In this document: positions 19,047 to 28,741 of the stretch, piece after piece | How the letters are laid out: each line of letters opens with the position of its first letter | Position numbering within the stretch: position 1 is the first letter of the stretch | Assembly (NCBI GenBank): GCA_940588625.1 | Contig: CALNPU010000023.1 | Coordinates: forward strand, 1-33,184 | DNA length: 33,184 nucleotides | DNA from: an uncultured Caballeronia sp. | Lineage (GTDB): Bacteria; Pseudomonadota; Gammaproteobacteria; Burkholderiales; Burkholderiaceae | Direction of reading: 5' to 3' | Position numbers and translations under genes: made by a program | Notes under the pieces: model-generated | Seen by the model: only the letters and a program-made list of their open reading frames with translations | Database searches by the model: none | Told to the model about the DNA's origin: nothing

Positions 19047-19322
19047 ATGGCAAATACCGCACAAGCCCGCAAGCGCGCCCGTCAAGGCGCCAAGGCAAAC
19101 TCGCACAACTCGGCGCTGCGCTCGAAATTCCGCACCGCCATCAAGGCTGTTCGCAAGGCGATCAACGCCGGCGACCAAGCCAAGGCTGCAGAAATCTACA
19201 AGACGTCGGTCAAGACCATCGACATCATTGCGGACAAGCGCATCGTCCACAAGAACAAGGCTGCTCGCCATAAGAGCCGTCTGTCGGCTGCTATCAAAGG
19301 TCTGCAAGCACCTGCTGCTTAA
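19047..19322 (+). CDS. rpsT: 30S ribosomal protein S20
   Basis: Ribosomal protein S20, a primary binder of 16S rRNA in the small subunit; 91 residues, rich in Lys and Ala. The family start [20 protein letters not shown], the central [15 protein letters not shown] and the C-terminal [14 protein letters not shown]-type motif (here [20 protein letters not shown]) are clear. AAGGATAAGGA precedes the ATG. It is monocistronic, with a strong terminator at 19445-19473. Intact. Confidence 0.98.
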   Translation: MANTAQARKRARQGAKANSHNSALRSKFRTAIKAVRKAINAGDQAKAAEIYKTSVKTIDIIADKRIVHKNKAARHKSRLSAAIKGLQAPAA

Positions 19323-19444
19323 GGATTTTGGTTACAGCCCTTTGCGTGCCTTTAGTTTGACTGGTGTGTGATAGGCTGCTGCTTTGCTTTTGTTCCGATT
19401 TGTCCTGACGCTTAAAACAGCAAACGGCAACAAAAGACAGCAAC

Positions 19445-19473
19445 AAAAAAACCCGCTAATGGCGGGTTTTTTT
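19445..19473. terminator. Bidirectional terminator between rpsT and the DUF3579 gene
   Basis: A7 followed by CCCGC, loop TAATG, then GCGGG followed by T7. The symmetric design serves rpsT on the plus strand and the DUF3579 gene on the minus strand. The rest of the gap 19323-19532 holds nothing recognisable. Confidence 0.92.
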
Positions 19474-19532
19474 GTCGTGTGCTTCGAAAAGAGGCCTTCT
19501 CAAAAGCCCATCCCGACCAGTTAGCCGCGTGG

Positions 19533-19865
19533 TCAGCCATGTTGTTGCTGCGTGGCGTGATGCGGCGGCAATTCGCACGCCTCCGTCACAAGCAGGTCAT
19601 TGTCTTTGGCGAAGTTCATCACGAAATCGAAAGCCATAGGCTCAATGTCGCGCAAGCGGGAATCGAGGATCACCGTCTTCACGTTGCCGAGCAAGGCCAG
19701 GCGCACATAGATGGAATACTGCAGCCGGGCATTCGGACCGCGCTTGCCCGGGCCGAACCCGGACATCACGCCGCAAAGCCGTTCCGACCAGTCGCTTGGC
19801 CGAAAAGTCTTGCCGTTCGACGTAATGCCCTGGATGAAGTATTCGGTTGGAATTGTTTCGGCCAT
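19533..19865 (-). CDS. DUF3579 domain-containing protein
   Basis: Small conserved protein of 110 residues, found next to argF in Burkholderiales. The ATG at 19865 is chosen (MAETIPTEYFIQGITSNGKTF); the open frame continues upstream to 20042 but that part is not protein-like. The core RPSDWSERLCGVMSGFGPGK and YVRLALLGNVKTVILDSRL is typical of the family. No catalytic motif or membrane segment is visible and the function is unknown. It lies convergent with rpsT across a shared terminator and divergent from argF. Confidence 0.88.
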   Translation of the reverse strand: MAETIPTEYFIQGITSNGKTFRPSDWSERLCGVMSGFGPGKRGPNARLQYSIYVRLALLGNVKTVILDSRLRDIEPMAFDFVMNFAKDNDLLVTEACELPPHHATQQQHG

Positions 19866-20498
19866 GTAGGAATATCTGTTTGACGACCGGCGGAGAACGC
19901 CGGCGAACGCGCATGCATGGTTAGCAAGGTGAACCGGAAAGTCACCGGCTACAACCTCCGGCGCTGAATTCCGCCTCGTCCGGCAGCATCGCGGTCGGTA
20001 AGACCCAGCCTCTTTCTTCGACCTGCATCCACCCGCTCTCATCGACTACTCATTGACCGGACTACGACGTCGCTCGAGTCGCCTTGGGGACGGCAATCAA
20101 CTCATGACGACACTCCCGTACACGACTGCCAGGCAAGCACGCAAGTGCATGCGAGACGAACTCGCGTGGCCGCAAAATGCTCTGACTCCCTGCTCTGACC
20201 GCGCAGCACTGCGCTAAATCTGTGGGTTGAGTCCACTTAAGCCCGTGAATGGATCTGCTTCGTAAGCAGTCGAAAAGCGTTAGGACTGCAGGAGAAACCT
20301 CGGAGATTATACAGCAGAGGCCTTTTCCGCACTGCACACAAAGCCTCTAAACCGCTTCAGACGGCGTATGGCGGCGCGCATCGGCTATTTGGCGACCTCG
20401 TCAAACGCCGGAAATTCCTTTATGCTGAAATTCGATACCACCATGACGGCGGCGCCGTCCGGCGAATTTGCCGGCTGAAGCCGCCGTACGCATTTTTC
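19866..20498. other. Non-coding gap between the DUF3579 gene and argF
   Basis: About 630 bp without a recognisable gene or decayed gene. A small perfect hairpin CTGCTT-cgt-AAGCAG lies at 20255-20269 without a T-run. Candidate -10 elements are TTATAC near 20307 and TATGCT near 20421, each without a convincing -35. No clear arginine-repressor box was found. argF has no obvious Shine-Dalgarno sequence. Confidence 0.4.
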
Positions 20499-21428
20499 AT
20501 GACCGAAAAAAAAATTCGCCATTATCTGCAGTTCAAGGATTTCTCTCTCGACGACTATGACTACGTGCTCGAACGCGCCCGTATTCTCAAGCGCAAGTTC
20601 AAGAGCTACGAGACCTACCATCCGCTGCACGACCGCACGCTGGCGATGATCTTCGAGAAGAATTCAACGCGTACGCGGCTCTCGTTCGAAGCTGGTATCT
20701 TCCAGCTTGGCGGCCACGCCGTGTTCCTCAGCACGCGCGACACCCAATTCGGCCGCGGCGAACCGATCGAGGACGCGGCGCAAGTGGTGTCGCGCATGGT
20801 GGACATCATCATGATCCGAACGTTCGGCCAGCACATCATCCAGCGCTTCGCCGAGAATTCCCGCGTGCCCGTGATCAACGGTCTGACGAACGAATATCAC
20901 CCGTGCCAGGTGCTGGCCGACGTCTTCACCTGCTACGAACTGCGCGGACCGATCACGGAGAAAACCGTGGCCTGGGTGGGCGACGCGAACAACATGCTGT
21001 ACACGTGGATCGAAGCCGCACAAATCCTCGGCTTCAAATTGCGCCTGTCCACGCCGCCCGGCTACACACTCGACCATTCGCTGGTTTCTCCCGACAGCGC
21101 GCCGTTCTACGAAGAATTCGCCGATCCGAACGACGCCTGCACCGGTGCCGACCTCGTCACCACGGACGTCTGGACCAGCATGGGCTTCGAAGCCGAGAAC
21201 GAAGTGCGCAAGAAGGCCTTCGCTGACTGGTGCGTCGACTCGGACATGATGGCGCGCGCTCATCCGGACGCCCTCTTCATGCACTGCCTGCCGGCGCATC
21301 GCGGCGAGGAAGTGAGCGCAGACGTGATCGACGGTCCGCAGAGCGTCGTCTGGGACGAAGCCGAAAACAAGCTGCACGTCCAGAAGGCATTGATGGAATA
21401 CCTGCTGCTCGGCAAACTCAATCATTGA
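20499..21428 (+). CDS. argF: Ornithine carbamoyltransferase
   Basis: Cytoplasmic enzyme that makes citrulline from ornithine and carbamoyl phosphate in arginine synthesis. It has 309 residues, the normal length. The carbamoyl-phosphate motif STRTR is at residues 56-60 and HPCQ at 134-137. The ornithine loop TDVWTSMG is near 222-229, and the catalytic cysteine is in HCLPAHRGEE (262-271). The ATG at 20499 begins MTEKKIRHYLQFKDFS, as in related betaproteobacteria. argG follows on the same strand after 164 bp, so both steps from ornithine to argininosuccinate are preserved together. Confidence 0.98.
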   Translation: MTEKKIRHYLQFKDFSLDDYDYVLERARILKRKFKSYETYHPLHDRTLAMIFEKNSTRTRLSFEAGIFQLGGHAVFLSTRDTQFGRGEPIEDAAQVVSRMVDIIMIRTFGQHIIQRFAENSRVPVINGLTNEYHPCQVLADVFTCYELRGPITEKTVAWVGDANNMLYTWIEAAQILGFKLRLSTPPGYTLDHSLVSPDSAPFYEEFADPNDACTGADLVTTDVWTSMGFEAENEVRKKAFADWCVDSDMMARAHPDALFMHCLPAHRGEEVSADVIDGPQSVVWDEAENKLHVQKALMEYLLLGKLNH

Positions 21429-21465
21429 GCGGCTTGATTGAGCGGTGCAGCGTTTAGCTAAGCGT

Positions 21466-21489
21466 GCGGCGTTTCCATCGAAACGCCGC
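21466..21489. other. Perfect 10-bp hairpin between argF and argG
   Basis: GCGGCGTTTC (21466-21475) and GAAACGCCGC (21480-21489) pair perfectly around the tetraloop CATC. No T-run follows, so it is not a classical terminator. It may stabilise the argF mRNA end, act in partial termination, or be a protein site. Confidence 0.6.
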
Positions 21490-21592
21490 GTCGCCCCCCA
21501 AATGCAGAACGGCCGCCATTTGATGGCAAAATAGCAGTTTTCCGCGCGCTAAAAGCCCGGCGTACACCGTTTTCCAGCCATACGAGTTCACC

Positions 21593-22822
21593 ATGAGCGA
21601 TATCAAAAAAGTCGTGCTCGCCTACTCAGGCGGCCTCGATACCTCCGTCATCCTGAAGTGGTTGCAGGACAACTACGACGCCGAAGTCGTGACGTTCACC
21701 GCTGACATCGGTCAGGGCGAAGAACTCGAACCGGCGCGCAAGAAAGCGCTGCAACTCGGCATCAAGCAGGACAACATCTTTATCGAAGATCTGCGTGAGG
21801 AATTTGTCCGCGACTTCGTGTTCCCGATGTTCCGCGCCAACACCATTTATGAAGGCGAGTACCTGCTCGGCACGTCGATCGCGCGTCCGCTGATCGCAAA
21901 ACGCCAGATCGAGATCGCCCGTGCGGTTGGTGCGCAATCCGTGTCGCATGGTGCGACCGGCAAGGGCAACGACCAGGTGCGTTTCGAGTTGGGGTATTAC
22001 TCGCTCGAGCCGGGTATCAAGGTGATCGCACCGTGGCGTGAATGGGATCTCTTGTCGCGTGAAAAGCTGCTGGCTTACGCGGAAAAGACCGGCATTCTGA
22101 TAGAAATGAAGCACAAGCAAGGCGGCGCGCCCTACTCCATGGACGCGAACCTGCTGCATATTTCGTTCGAAGGGCGTCACCTGGAAGATCCGAAGGCCGA
22201 AGCCGAAGCCGATATGTGGCGCTGGACGGTTGCTCCCGAAGACGCGCCGGATCAGCCGGAATATCTGGATATCGAATACGAGAAGGGCGATCCGGTTGCG
22301 CTGAACGGCAAGCGTTTGTCGCCAGCGGAAATGCTGACGGCATTGAACGCGATTGGCGGCAAGCACGGCATTGGCCGGCTGGATCTGGTCGAGAACCGCT
22401 ATGTCGGCATGAAATCGCGCGGTTGTTATGAAACGCCGGGCGGCACGATCATGCTCAAGGCACATCGCGGGATTGAGTCGATCACACTGGATCGCGAAGT
22501 GGCGCACCTGAAGGACGATCTGATGCCACGTTACGCCGCGTTGATTTACAACGGCTACTGGTGGAGCCCGGAGTGGCGCGCGCTGCAAGTGCTGATCGAC
22601 CACACGCAGGACAAGGTCAACGGCTGGACGCGCGTGAAGCTTTACAAGGGCAGCGTGACGGTGGTTGCGCGTGATTCGAAGGAAACTCTGTTCGACAAGA
22701 ACATCGCAACGTTCGATGACGACGGTGGCGCGTACGATCAAGCCGACGCTGGCGGGTTCATCAAGCTGAACGCCCTGCGGATGCGGATTGCCGAGAATGC
22801 ACGTCGCAAGCGTGGTGGTTAA
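21593..22822 (+). CDS. argG: Argininosuccinate synthase
   Basis: Cytoplasmic enzyme joining citrulline and aspartate with ATP hydrolysis to AMP. It has 409 residues. The ATP pyrophosphatase P-loop AYSGGLDTS is at residues 10-18. Citrulline- and aspartate-binding motifs follow: [32 protein letters not shown] and [11 protein letters not shown], then [34 protein letters not shown] and TPGGTIM. The C-terminus ends NARRKRGG. There is no clear Shine-Dalgarno sequence before the ATG. It ends at a strong terminator (22852-22877). Intact. Confidence 0.98.
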   Translation: MSDIKKVVLAYSGGLDTSVILKWLQDNYDAEVVTFTADIGQGEELEPARKKALQLGIKQDNIFIEDLREEFVRDFVFPMFRANTIYEGEYLLGTSIARPLIAKRQIEIARAVGAQSVSHGATGKGNDQVRFELGYYSLEPGIKVIAPWREWDLLSREKLLAYAEKTGILIEMKHKQGGAPYSMDANLLHISFEGRHLEDPKAEAEADMWRWTVAPEDAPDQPEYLDIEYEKGDPVALNGKRLSPAEMLTALNAIGGKHGIGRLDLVENRYVGMKSRGCYETPGGTIMLKAHRGIESITLDREVAHLKDDLMPRYAALIYNGYWWSPEWRALQVLIDHTQDKVNGWTRVKLYKGSVTVVARDSKETLFDKNIATFDDDGGAYDQADAGGFIKLNALRMRIAENARRKRGG

Positions 22823-22851
22823 GTTAGCCCGGTTTTGTTGAAGTTGAAATG

Positions 22852-22877
22852 AAAAACCCGCCTGCGGCGGGTTTTTT
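22852..22877 (+). terminator. argG: Rho-independent terminator of argG
   Basis: AACCCGCC (22855-22862), loop TGC, GGCGGGTT (22866-22873), followed by T6 (22872-22877). An A5 run on the left side means it may also serve murB, which ends at 22934 on the other strand. Confidence 0.92.
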
Positions 22878-22933
22878 GTTGGCGGAGCAATTTCTGGTTA
22901 TGGTTATTTCGGCCGCGTCCCGCGCAGCTTTAA

Positions 22934-23953
22934 TTAAAGACACACCGGCTCCGCTTCAAGCTCGACCGCGAAACGCGCGTGCACGTCGCGTTTGATTGCA
23001 TCGGCGAGTTCGAGGATTTGTGCGCCCGACGCACCGCCGCGGTTCACCAGAACCAGCGCCTGCCGGTCGTGCACGGCGGCGGCTCCGATTGCACGGCCTT
23101 TCCAGCCGCATCGGTCGATCAGCCAGCCGGCGGCCAATTTGAACTGCCCGTCCTGCTGCCGATACGACACCAGTTCAGGCTCAAGCGCCTTCAACGCATT
23201 GAATGCGGCTGCGCTTACCACCGGGTTCTTGAAAAAACTGCCGGCATTCCCGAGTACCCGCCAATCGGGTAATTTGGCCTGACGCACGGCGACGACAGCA
23301 TCGAAGATAGCCTGTGGATTGTTCGCGCCGCTGGTCTCGAGCACGCGCGCGATATCCGCGTAATCCGCTCGTGGCGTCCACGCTTTCGGCAGACGAAAAG
23401 TCACCGATACGATCACAAAACGCCCACGTCCTTCCTGCTTGAAAAAACTGTCGCGGTAACCGAACGCACACGCATCGCGATCAAATTCCCGCGTTTCTCC
23501 CGTCGATAATTCAATCGCCCGCAAACGCTCGAAGCGCTCGCCCATTTCCAGCCCGTAGGCGCCTATGTTCTGGATCGGCGCCGCGCCCACCGTGCCGGGA
23601 ATCAGCGCAAGGTTTTCGAGCCCGAGCAAGCCTTGCGACAAGGCCCACGCGACGAATTCGTGCCAGTTCTCCCCCGCGCCGGCTTCTACTAAAACGGCGT
23701 CGTGATCTTTGTGAATTACGCGACGGCCGCGCAGTTCCACAAGCAACGCAACGCCATCGAAATTGCGCGTCAGCACGACGTTGCTGCCACCGCCGAGCAC
23801 CAGTTGCCGCATGCCATTTAGCCGGGCGTTGCGAGCAAGCGCCGGGATCTGCGCTTCTTCCGTCAGCCGAACAGCATGCTTGGCGCGGACGTCGAAACCG
23901 AATGTGTTATGCGCGAGCAGCGGGTAATCGGAGAAAAGTTGGAACTCGGACAT
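22934..23953 (-). CDS. murB: UDP-N-acetylenolpyruvoylglucosamine reductase
   Basis: FAD-dependent cytoplasmic enzyme of peptidoglycan synthesis that reduces the enolpyruvyl group to make UDP-MurNAc. From the ATG at 23953 ([20 protein letters not shown]) it has 339 residues, typical of type I MurB. FAD motifs are [12 protein letters not shown] (51-62) and [17 protein letters not shown] (118-134). The catalytic Arg167 in GYRDSFFK, Ser239 in NAGSFFKNP and the C-terminal Glu in LEAEP are present. An in-frame ATG at 24007 would add 18 residues with no homology. A TATAAT-based promoter lies at 24031-24059. Divergent from yajQ. Confidence 0.96.
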   Translation of the reverse strand: MSEFQLFSDYPLLAHNTFGFDVRAKHAVRLTEEAQIPALARNARLNGMRQLVLGGGSNVVLTRNFDGVALLVELRGRRVIHKDHDAVLVEAGAGENWHEFVAWALSQGLLGLENLALIPGTVGAAPIQNIGAYGLEMGERFERLRAIELSTGETREFDRDACAFGYRDSFFKQEGRGRFVIVSVTFRLPKAWTPRADYADIARVLETSGANNPQAIFDAVVAVRQAKLPDWRVLGNAGSFFKNPVVSAAAFNALKALEPELVSYRQQDGQFKLAAGWLIDRCGWKGRAIGAAAVHDRQALVLVNRGGASGAQILELADAIKRDVHARFAVELEAEPVCL

Positions 23954-23986
23954 TGAGCAAGCGCTGGTCAGGATCGGGGGGTGGCC

Positions 23987-24016
23987 TTGGGCAAACCGGG
24001 ACAGCATCGGTAGAAT
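23987..24016 (+). promoter_or_regulatory. yajQ: Candidate yajQ promoter
   Basis: TTGGGC (23987-23992) and TAGAAT (24011-24016) are 18 bp apart on the plus strand, 74 bp upstream of the yajQ ATG. It overlaps the upstream region of the divergent murB. Confidence 0.5.
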
Positions 24017-24030
24017 GACGTATGTCTACG

Positions 24031-24059
24031 ATTATAGCGAGTGCGTGCGAACCTTACAC
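24031..24059 (-). promoter_or_regulatory. murB: Candidate murB promoter
   Basis: A perfect TATAAT on the minus strand (24036-24031) with GTGTAA (24059-24054) at 17 bp. The predicted transcription start near 24024 leaves a leader of about 70 nt before the ATG at 23953. Confidence 0.55.
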
Positions 24060-24089
24060 CACGCCTCGCCTCAACGAAGGGGAATGCAG

Positions 24090-24575
24090 ATGCCATCCTT
24101 TGACGTCGTCAGCGAAGCAAACATGATCGAGGTGAAAAACGCCATCGAACAATCGAACAAGGAAATTGCCACGCGCTTCGACTTCAAGGGTTCGGACGCG
24201 CGCGTCGAGCAAAAGGATCGTGAATTGACGCTTTTTGCCGACGACGATTTCAAGCTTGGTCAGGTCAAGGACGTGGTGTTGTCGAAGCTCGCGAAACGCA
24301 ATGTGGACGTGCGTTTTCTCGATTACGGCAAGATCGAGAAGATTGGCGGCGACAAGTTGAAGCAGGTCATCGAGATCAAGAAGGGTGTAACCGGCGATCT
24401 GGCGAAGAAAATCGTCAGGATAATCAAGGACAGCAAAATCAAGGTCCAGGCCAGCATTCAGGGCGACTCAGTACGCATCAACGGCACGAAGCGCGACGAC
24501 CTGCAAAGCGCCATTGCGTTGCTGAAGAAGGACGTGACGGATACGCCGCTGGATTTTAATAATTTCCGTGATTGA
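24090..24575 (+). CDS. yajQ: YajQ family nucleotide-binding protein
   Basis: Protein of 161 residues with two ferredoxin-like domains. Family members bind nucleotides, and some bind cyclic di-GMP; the cellular role here is not defined. The ATG at 24090 is chosen ([20 protein letters not shown]) because the family starts there and AAGGGG lies eight bases upstream; the frame is open to 24015 without support. Further motifs are [45 protein letters not shown] and [21 protein letters not shown], ending LDFNNFRD. A strong shared terminator follows at 24628-24658. Intact. Confidence 0.96.
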   Translation: MPSFDVVSEANMIEVKNAIEQSNKEIATRFDFKGSDARVEQKDRELTLFADDDFKLGQVKDVVLSKLAKRNVDVRFLDYGKIEKIGGDKLKQVIEIKKGVTGDLAKKIVRIIKDSKIKVQASIQGDSVRINGTKRDDLQSAIALLKKDVTDTPLDFNNFRD

Positions 24576-24627
24576 GCGTGATCGGCTTGCGCTGACCGAC
24601 TTGCATTTATTCAAGCATCGCAATGAA

Positions 24628-24658
24628 CAAGAAAGCCGCCTTCATGGCGGCTTTCTTG
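24628..24658. terminator. Bidirectional terminator between yajQ and plsY
   Basis: CAAGAAAGCCGCC (24628-24640) and GGCGGCTTTCTTG (24646-24658) form a perfect 13-bp stem with a five-base loop. The pyrimidine-rich edges give short T-runs on both strands. It separates yajQ (plus) from plsY (minus). Confidence 0.85.
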
Positions 24659-24686
24659 CTTTCGCTGCACACGGTTTTACAGCGAT

Positions 24687-25310
24687 TTATTCAACCGCTT
24701 CAGCCGCTCGCTTCTTCTCCCCGATCCGGCTTTCCTTGCCATCCAGCAGCTTCTTGATATTGACGCGATGCCGCCAGATCAGCAGCGCGCTCATCGCTGC
24801 AACGGCCACCGAGATGCGGCTGGGGCCGAAAAGAAAGACATCGAAGAACGGCGCGAACACCGCCGACACCAGCGCCGCCAGCGACGAATATCGGAAGAAA
24901 AACGCAATGATCACCCACGTCAGCAAGGTGGCCAGCCCCAGCACCGGGTTGATGGCGAGCAGCACGCCCGCTGCCGTCGCTACGCCCTTGCCGCCCTGAA
25001 ACTTGAAGAATATCGGGAACAGATGCCCGAGAAACACCGCGATGGCGGCCAGCGCGACAGCCGTGAAATCAAGCTCGAACCGCGCGCCGAAATGCACGAC
25101 GAACCACACGGGCAGCCAGCCTTTGAACGCATCGCCGAGCAGCGTCAGGATAGCTGCCAGCTTGTTGCCCGTACGCAGCACGTTCGTCGCGCCCGGGTTG
25201 CCGGAACCGTACGAACGCGGGTCGGCAAGACCCATGACCGAACTGACAACCACTGCAAACGAGATCGAGCCGATCAGGTAAGCCACCACAGCGACAATCA
25301 CACTGTTCAT
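24687..25310 (-). CDS. plsY: Glycerol-3-phosphate acyltransferase PlsY
   Basis: Inner-membrane acyltransferase that moves an acyl group from acyl-phosphate to glycerol-3-phosphate, the first step of phospholipid synthesis; partner of PlsX. It has 207 residues with about five membrane helices. The three family motifs are present: [10 protein letters not shown] with [13 protein letters not shown] (36-48), GDAFKGW (59-65) and [18 protein letters not shown] (95-112). The C-terminus is basic. The leader directly before the ATG carries an 8-bp tandem repeat that provides purine-rich, Shine-Dalgarno-like sequence. Intact. Confidence 0.96.
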   Translation of the reverse strand: MNSVIVAVVAYLIGSISFAVVVSSVMGLADPRSYGSGNPGATNVLRTGNKLAAILTLLGDAFKGWLPVWFVVHFGARFELDFTAVALAAIAVFLGHLFPIFFKFQGGKGVATAAGVLLAINPVLGLATLLTWVIIAFFFRYSSLAALVSAVFAPFFDVFLFGPSRISVAVAAMSALLIWRHRVNIKKLLDGKESRIGEKKRAAEAVE

Positions 25311-25317
25311 TGACTTC

Positions 25318-25333
25318 TTCTTATCTTCTTATC
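25318..25333. repeat. 8-bp tandem repeat in the plsY leader
   Basis: TTCTTATC occurs twice in a row on the plus strand; on the plsY strand this is GATAAGAA twice, followed by GAAG and the ATG seven bases on. It lies in the ribosome-binding region, so the copy number could affect translation. Confidence 0.75.
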
Positions 25334-25380
25334 TTCGGGAACAGAAATAGAAGCAGGTGCAAGACTTCAGGACGCGCATT

Positions 25381-25885
25381 TTAATCGACGCTCGCGCAAC
25401 TCACGGGCGTAGCCTTCAGCAGGTCGGTCAGGACCGGTGGAGCGATGCTCACCAGATACCCGCGCCGCCCGCCGTTCAGATAGATTGTGTCGAGGTCCAG
25501 AATGCTCGACTCCACGTACACCGGCATTGCCTTCCTCGTGCCAAATGGCGATGTGCCGCCGATCAGGAAACAAGAATGCCGGTTGGCCACTTCCGGCTTG
25601 CACGGCTCAACGCGCTTCGCGCTAATCTGCCGGGCGAGATTCTTGGTCGAGACCGTTTTGTCGCCCTGCATGAGCACGATCAGCGGCTTCACCTGTTCGT
25701 CCTCCATCACGAGCGTCTTGACCACGCAATGTTCGTCCACACCAAGCCGGCGCGCCGATTCTTCCGTGCCACCATGCTCGACATACTCATAAGGATGCTC
25801 GCCAAAAGCGACCTTGTGCCGACGCAAAAACTGCGTCGCCGGGGTCTCGGAAATGTGTTTTACCTTGGTGTTTTACCTTGGACAT
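25381..25885 (-). pseudogene. ybaK: Cys-tRNA(Pro) deacylase YbaK/EbsC, broken by a 13-bp duplication
   Basis: YbaK-type trans-editing protein that removes Cys wrongly attached to tRNA-Pro. From 25827 onward the frame is complete and well conserved: HGGTEESARRLGVDE, VVKTLVMEDE, PLIVLMQGDKTVSTKNLARQ (conserved Lys), FLIGGTSPFGTRKAMPVYVE and IYLNGGRRGYLV. The normal N-terminus (MSKVKHISETPATQFLRRHK) starts at ATG 25885. Thirteen bases just inside it are duplicated (25855-25880), which shifts the frame after six codons. Translation could restart only at a poor TTG (25827). Apart from this one lesion the gene is perfect, so the loss is recent or reversible by slippage. Confidence 0.85.
25855..25880. 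repeat. ybaK: Perfect 13-bp tandem duplication that frameshifts ybaK
   Basis: The unit GTGTTTTACCTTG is present at 25855-25867 and again at 25868-25880. On the ybaK strand it repeats codons 2 to 6 and part of the next. Because 13 is not a multiple of three, the reading frame is lost. Deleting one copy restores the family N-terminus exactly. Confidence 0.95.
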
Positions 25886-26038
25886 GACGGCATTGTAGCG
25901 GCGCGAAAGCACGGCCACCATCGGTCGAACGGCCAATTGTGTACGGCGATTTACTGTGGCACGATCATTCGCAAATGCTCATTCAGCGTGTATGACCCAG
26001 TAACCATCTTGCATGGGACCGGAGTAAGGGGATTCAAC

Positions 26039-27186
26039 GTGATTCGTGATTCGGAAACCCAGACGTTGCTTGAAGACGCCATTCGCCGCTTTGTACGCGA
26101 AATGCTCGTGCCGCGAGAAGCGGAAGTCGACGAAACCGACCAGATTCCCGCCGATGTGCTCGCTGCCATGCGCGAGATCGGCCGTTCGGGCTGACCATTC
26201 CGGCGGCTTACGGCGGCCTCGGCCTGACAATGGAAGAGGAAGTAGGCGTGGCGTTCGAACTCGGCCAGACATCGCCGGCATTCAGGTCCGTGATAGGCAC
26301 GAACAACGGCATCGGATCGATTGGCATTCTGCTCGACGGCAGCGAGGAGCAGAAGCAACACTATCTGCCAAAGCTTGCCTCCGGCGATCTGATCGGCTCG
26401 TTCTGCCTGACCGAGCCGGACGCGGGTTCGGACGCGGCATCGCTGAAAATCACGGCGCGCAAGGACGGCGACCACTACGTGCTGAACGGCACGAAGCGCT
26501 TCATCACCAACGCACCGGAAGCCGGCATCTTTACCGTGATGGCGCGCACGAGCGACGCCAAAGGCGCAAGCGGCATTTCGGCATTTATTGTGCGCGAGTC
26601 ACCCGGGTTGTCGCTTGGCAAACCCGACAAGAAAATGGGCCAGCGCGGCGCGCATACCTGCGACGTGATCTTCGAGAACTGTCGCATTCCGGCCGCGCAA
26701 CTGATTGGCGGCGTAGAAGGCGTCGGGTTCAAGACGGCTATGAAAGTGCTCGATAAAAGGCACTTGCACATTGCGGCCATCGCTATTGGAGCGGCCAAAC
26801 GCATGCTGCGCGACGCCCTCGCCTACGCGATGGAACGCAAGCAGTTCGGCCAGCCGATTGTTGAATTCCAGCTCGTGCAGGCCATGCTCGCCGACAGCAA
26901 GACCGAGATCTATGCGACCGAATGCATGGTGCTCGATGCCGCACGACGACGGGACGAGGGCCGTGACGTGTCCATAGAAGCCTCATGCGCCAAATATTTC
27001 GCCACCGAGATCTGCGGCCGCGTGGCCGACCGCGCGGTGCAGGTGCACGGTGGCGTAGGGTATATCTCGGAGTACGGCATCGAACATTTTTATCGCGACG
27101 TGCGGCTCTTCAGGCTTTACGAAGGCACGTCGCAAATTCAACAAGTAATCATCGCGCGCGGACTCATGCGCGGCACGGAGATTTGA
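26039..27186 (+). pseudogene. Acyl-CoA dehydrogenase, one-base deletion
   Basis: FAD-dependent acyl-CoA dehydrogenase of about 382 residues. The GTG at 26039 is preceded by AAGGGG. The N-terminal frame (LLEDAIRRFVREMLVPREAE) stops at 26192-26194 because one T is missing near 26184; the remaining gene is clean. Motifs are FCLTEPDAGSDAASLKI (FAD-binding), LNGTKRFITNAPEA, MGQRGAHTCDVIFENCRIPA and RKQFGQPIVEFQLVQAMLAD. QVHGGVGYISEYGIEHFYRD and RLYEGTSQIQQVIIAR follow, with the catalytic-region glutamate in YEGTS. It is followed two bases later by the ligase remnant, so the pair was a catabolic unit. Confidence 0.88.
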
Positions 27187-27187
27187 A

Positions 27188-28721
27188 ATGGACATAGATC
27201 GCCGCTCTGCTCACCGCATTGCCCACACGTATTCCGATATTCCCGCACGCCTCGCTACCCGCGATCCGCAGCACGTTGTATTGATCGAAGACAAGCGGCG
27301 CCTGAACGCGACGGAACTCATTGAGGCCATCAACAACACCGCCCGCCAGCTCGCTCAAGCCGGCGTGCAAGGCGGTGATCGCGTGATGATCGTGAGTGAG
27401 AATTGCGTGGCGCAGGTCGTGCTGATGTTCGCCGTGGCGAAACTCGACGCATGGTGTTTGCTCACCAACGCGCGGCTTTCGGCAAGCGAAGTTGATGCCA
27501 TCCGTGCTCACGCGAAGCCGCGGGTGGTAGCGTTCACCGCCGCCGATGCCTCGAAGAATGCCGCGAGTCGGGCTGGTTGAACGCCGCTGAGGCGGCAGCG
27601 GCAACGAACGTGGGCCCGTGGCGTTTTTTCATCGATGAAAACGTATCGTCCGAGCCTGTTGAAACCGATCCCGCCCGTCAATGTGCCGCGCTGATCTACA
27701 CCACTAGCACGACCGGCGCGCCGAAAGGCGTGATGCTGTTGCATCGCAACATGTTATTTATCGCGGCTATGTCCAGCACGTTGCGGCGCGTAACGCTTCG
27801 GGACCTGGTGTACGCGGTGCTGCCGATTACGCACATCTACGGGCTGGCGTCGGTTTGTCTCGGCAGCCTGTACGCAGGAGCAACGCTCCGGCTCGCGTCG
27901 CGCTTCGCCCCGGACACCGTGCGGCGAGCGTTGGCAGAAGAGAACGTTTCGATCTTCCAGGGCGTGCCGGCCATGCACGCAAAGCTCGTCGAACCGGTGC
28001 AGACCAGCGGTACGCCGTGGTGCGCACCCGCGTTGCGCTTCGCGTATTCCGGCGGATCTCCGCTCGATGCCGCGCTGAAAGCGCGCGTCGAAGGCTTGTA
28101 CAAGGTGCCGCTGCACAACGGATATGGCATGATGGAAAACCGTCCGACCATATCGCAGACCATGCTCGACGCGCCGCGCGACGACTGCTCTGCGGGCGAC
28201 CCCATACCCGGTATCGAATTGCGATTCGTCGCGCTGGACGGCGTGGATGTGGCGACGGGTGAAGTCGGTGAACTATGGGTGCGTGGGCCGAATGTGATGC
28301 TCTCGGGTACTACCGTAATGAAGTGCAGACGCGGGCGACGGTTACGGCAAATGGCTGGCTCAAAACAGGCGACCTTGTGCGTCAGGCGCCGGACGGTGCG
28401 TTGTATATCGTCGCGCGCAGCAAGGAACTGATCATCCGTTCGGGCTTCAACGTGTATCCGGCCGAAGTCGAGAACGTGCTGAACTCACATCCCGATGTGC
28501 TGCAATCGGCAGTAATCGAGTAGGCGGTCGAGGGCAACGAGGAAGTGATTGCGTTCGTCGAATTGCTGCCGTCGGTGCATGCGCTGCCTGACGATATCGT
28601 CCAGTGGTGTGCGGACCGGCTTGCGCCTTACAAGCGCCCTGCCGAAATCTGCGTGCTGGCCGCACTGCCGGCGGCATCGACGGAGAAGGTGTTGAAACAC
28701 AAGCTCAGGGACGAGCTTTAA
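27188..28721 (+). pseudogene. AMP-dependent acyl-CoA synthetase/ligase, three lesions
   Basis: ANL superfamily ligase of about 510 residues that activated a carboxylic acid to its CoA thioester; the substrate is unknown. Motifs include YTTSTTGAPKGVMLLHRNM (ATP-binding loop), LPITHIYGLASV, RFAYSGGSPLD, NGYGMMENRPTIS, GELWVRGPNVML and, in another frame, GWLKTGDLVR, RSKELIIRSGFNVYPAEVE and the C-terminal KVLKHKLRDEL with the catalytic lysine. Lesions are a one-base indel near 27553, a 2-bp duplication (CTCT at 28300-28303) and an in-frame TAG at 28521-28523. The usual STGKVLK region here reads STEKVLK. Confidence 0.85.
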
Positions 28722-28741
28722 GTTCGCACCTGCCCGCATCT

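Noticed and set aside
19866-20042. N-terminal extension of the DUF3579 protein
   Set aside because: The extra 59 residues are Arg/Cys-rich and unlike the family; the ATG at 19865 fits.
20220-20270. tRNA-like or structured RNA around the CTGCTT/AAGCAG hairpin
   Set aside because: No cloverleaf, TTC loop or acceptor stem can be formed; only a small hairpin is present.
21626-22741. Long minus-strand open frame of 371 codons
   Set aside because: It lies wholly inside argG, which is a clear full-length gene on the other strand.
23954-24007. Longer murB start at 24007
   Set aside because: The added 18 residues have no family support, although no clear ribosome-binding site distinguishes the two starts.
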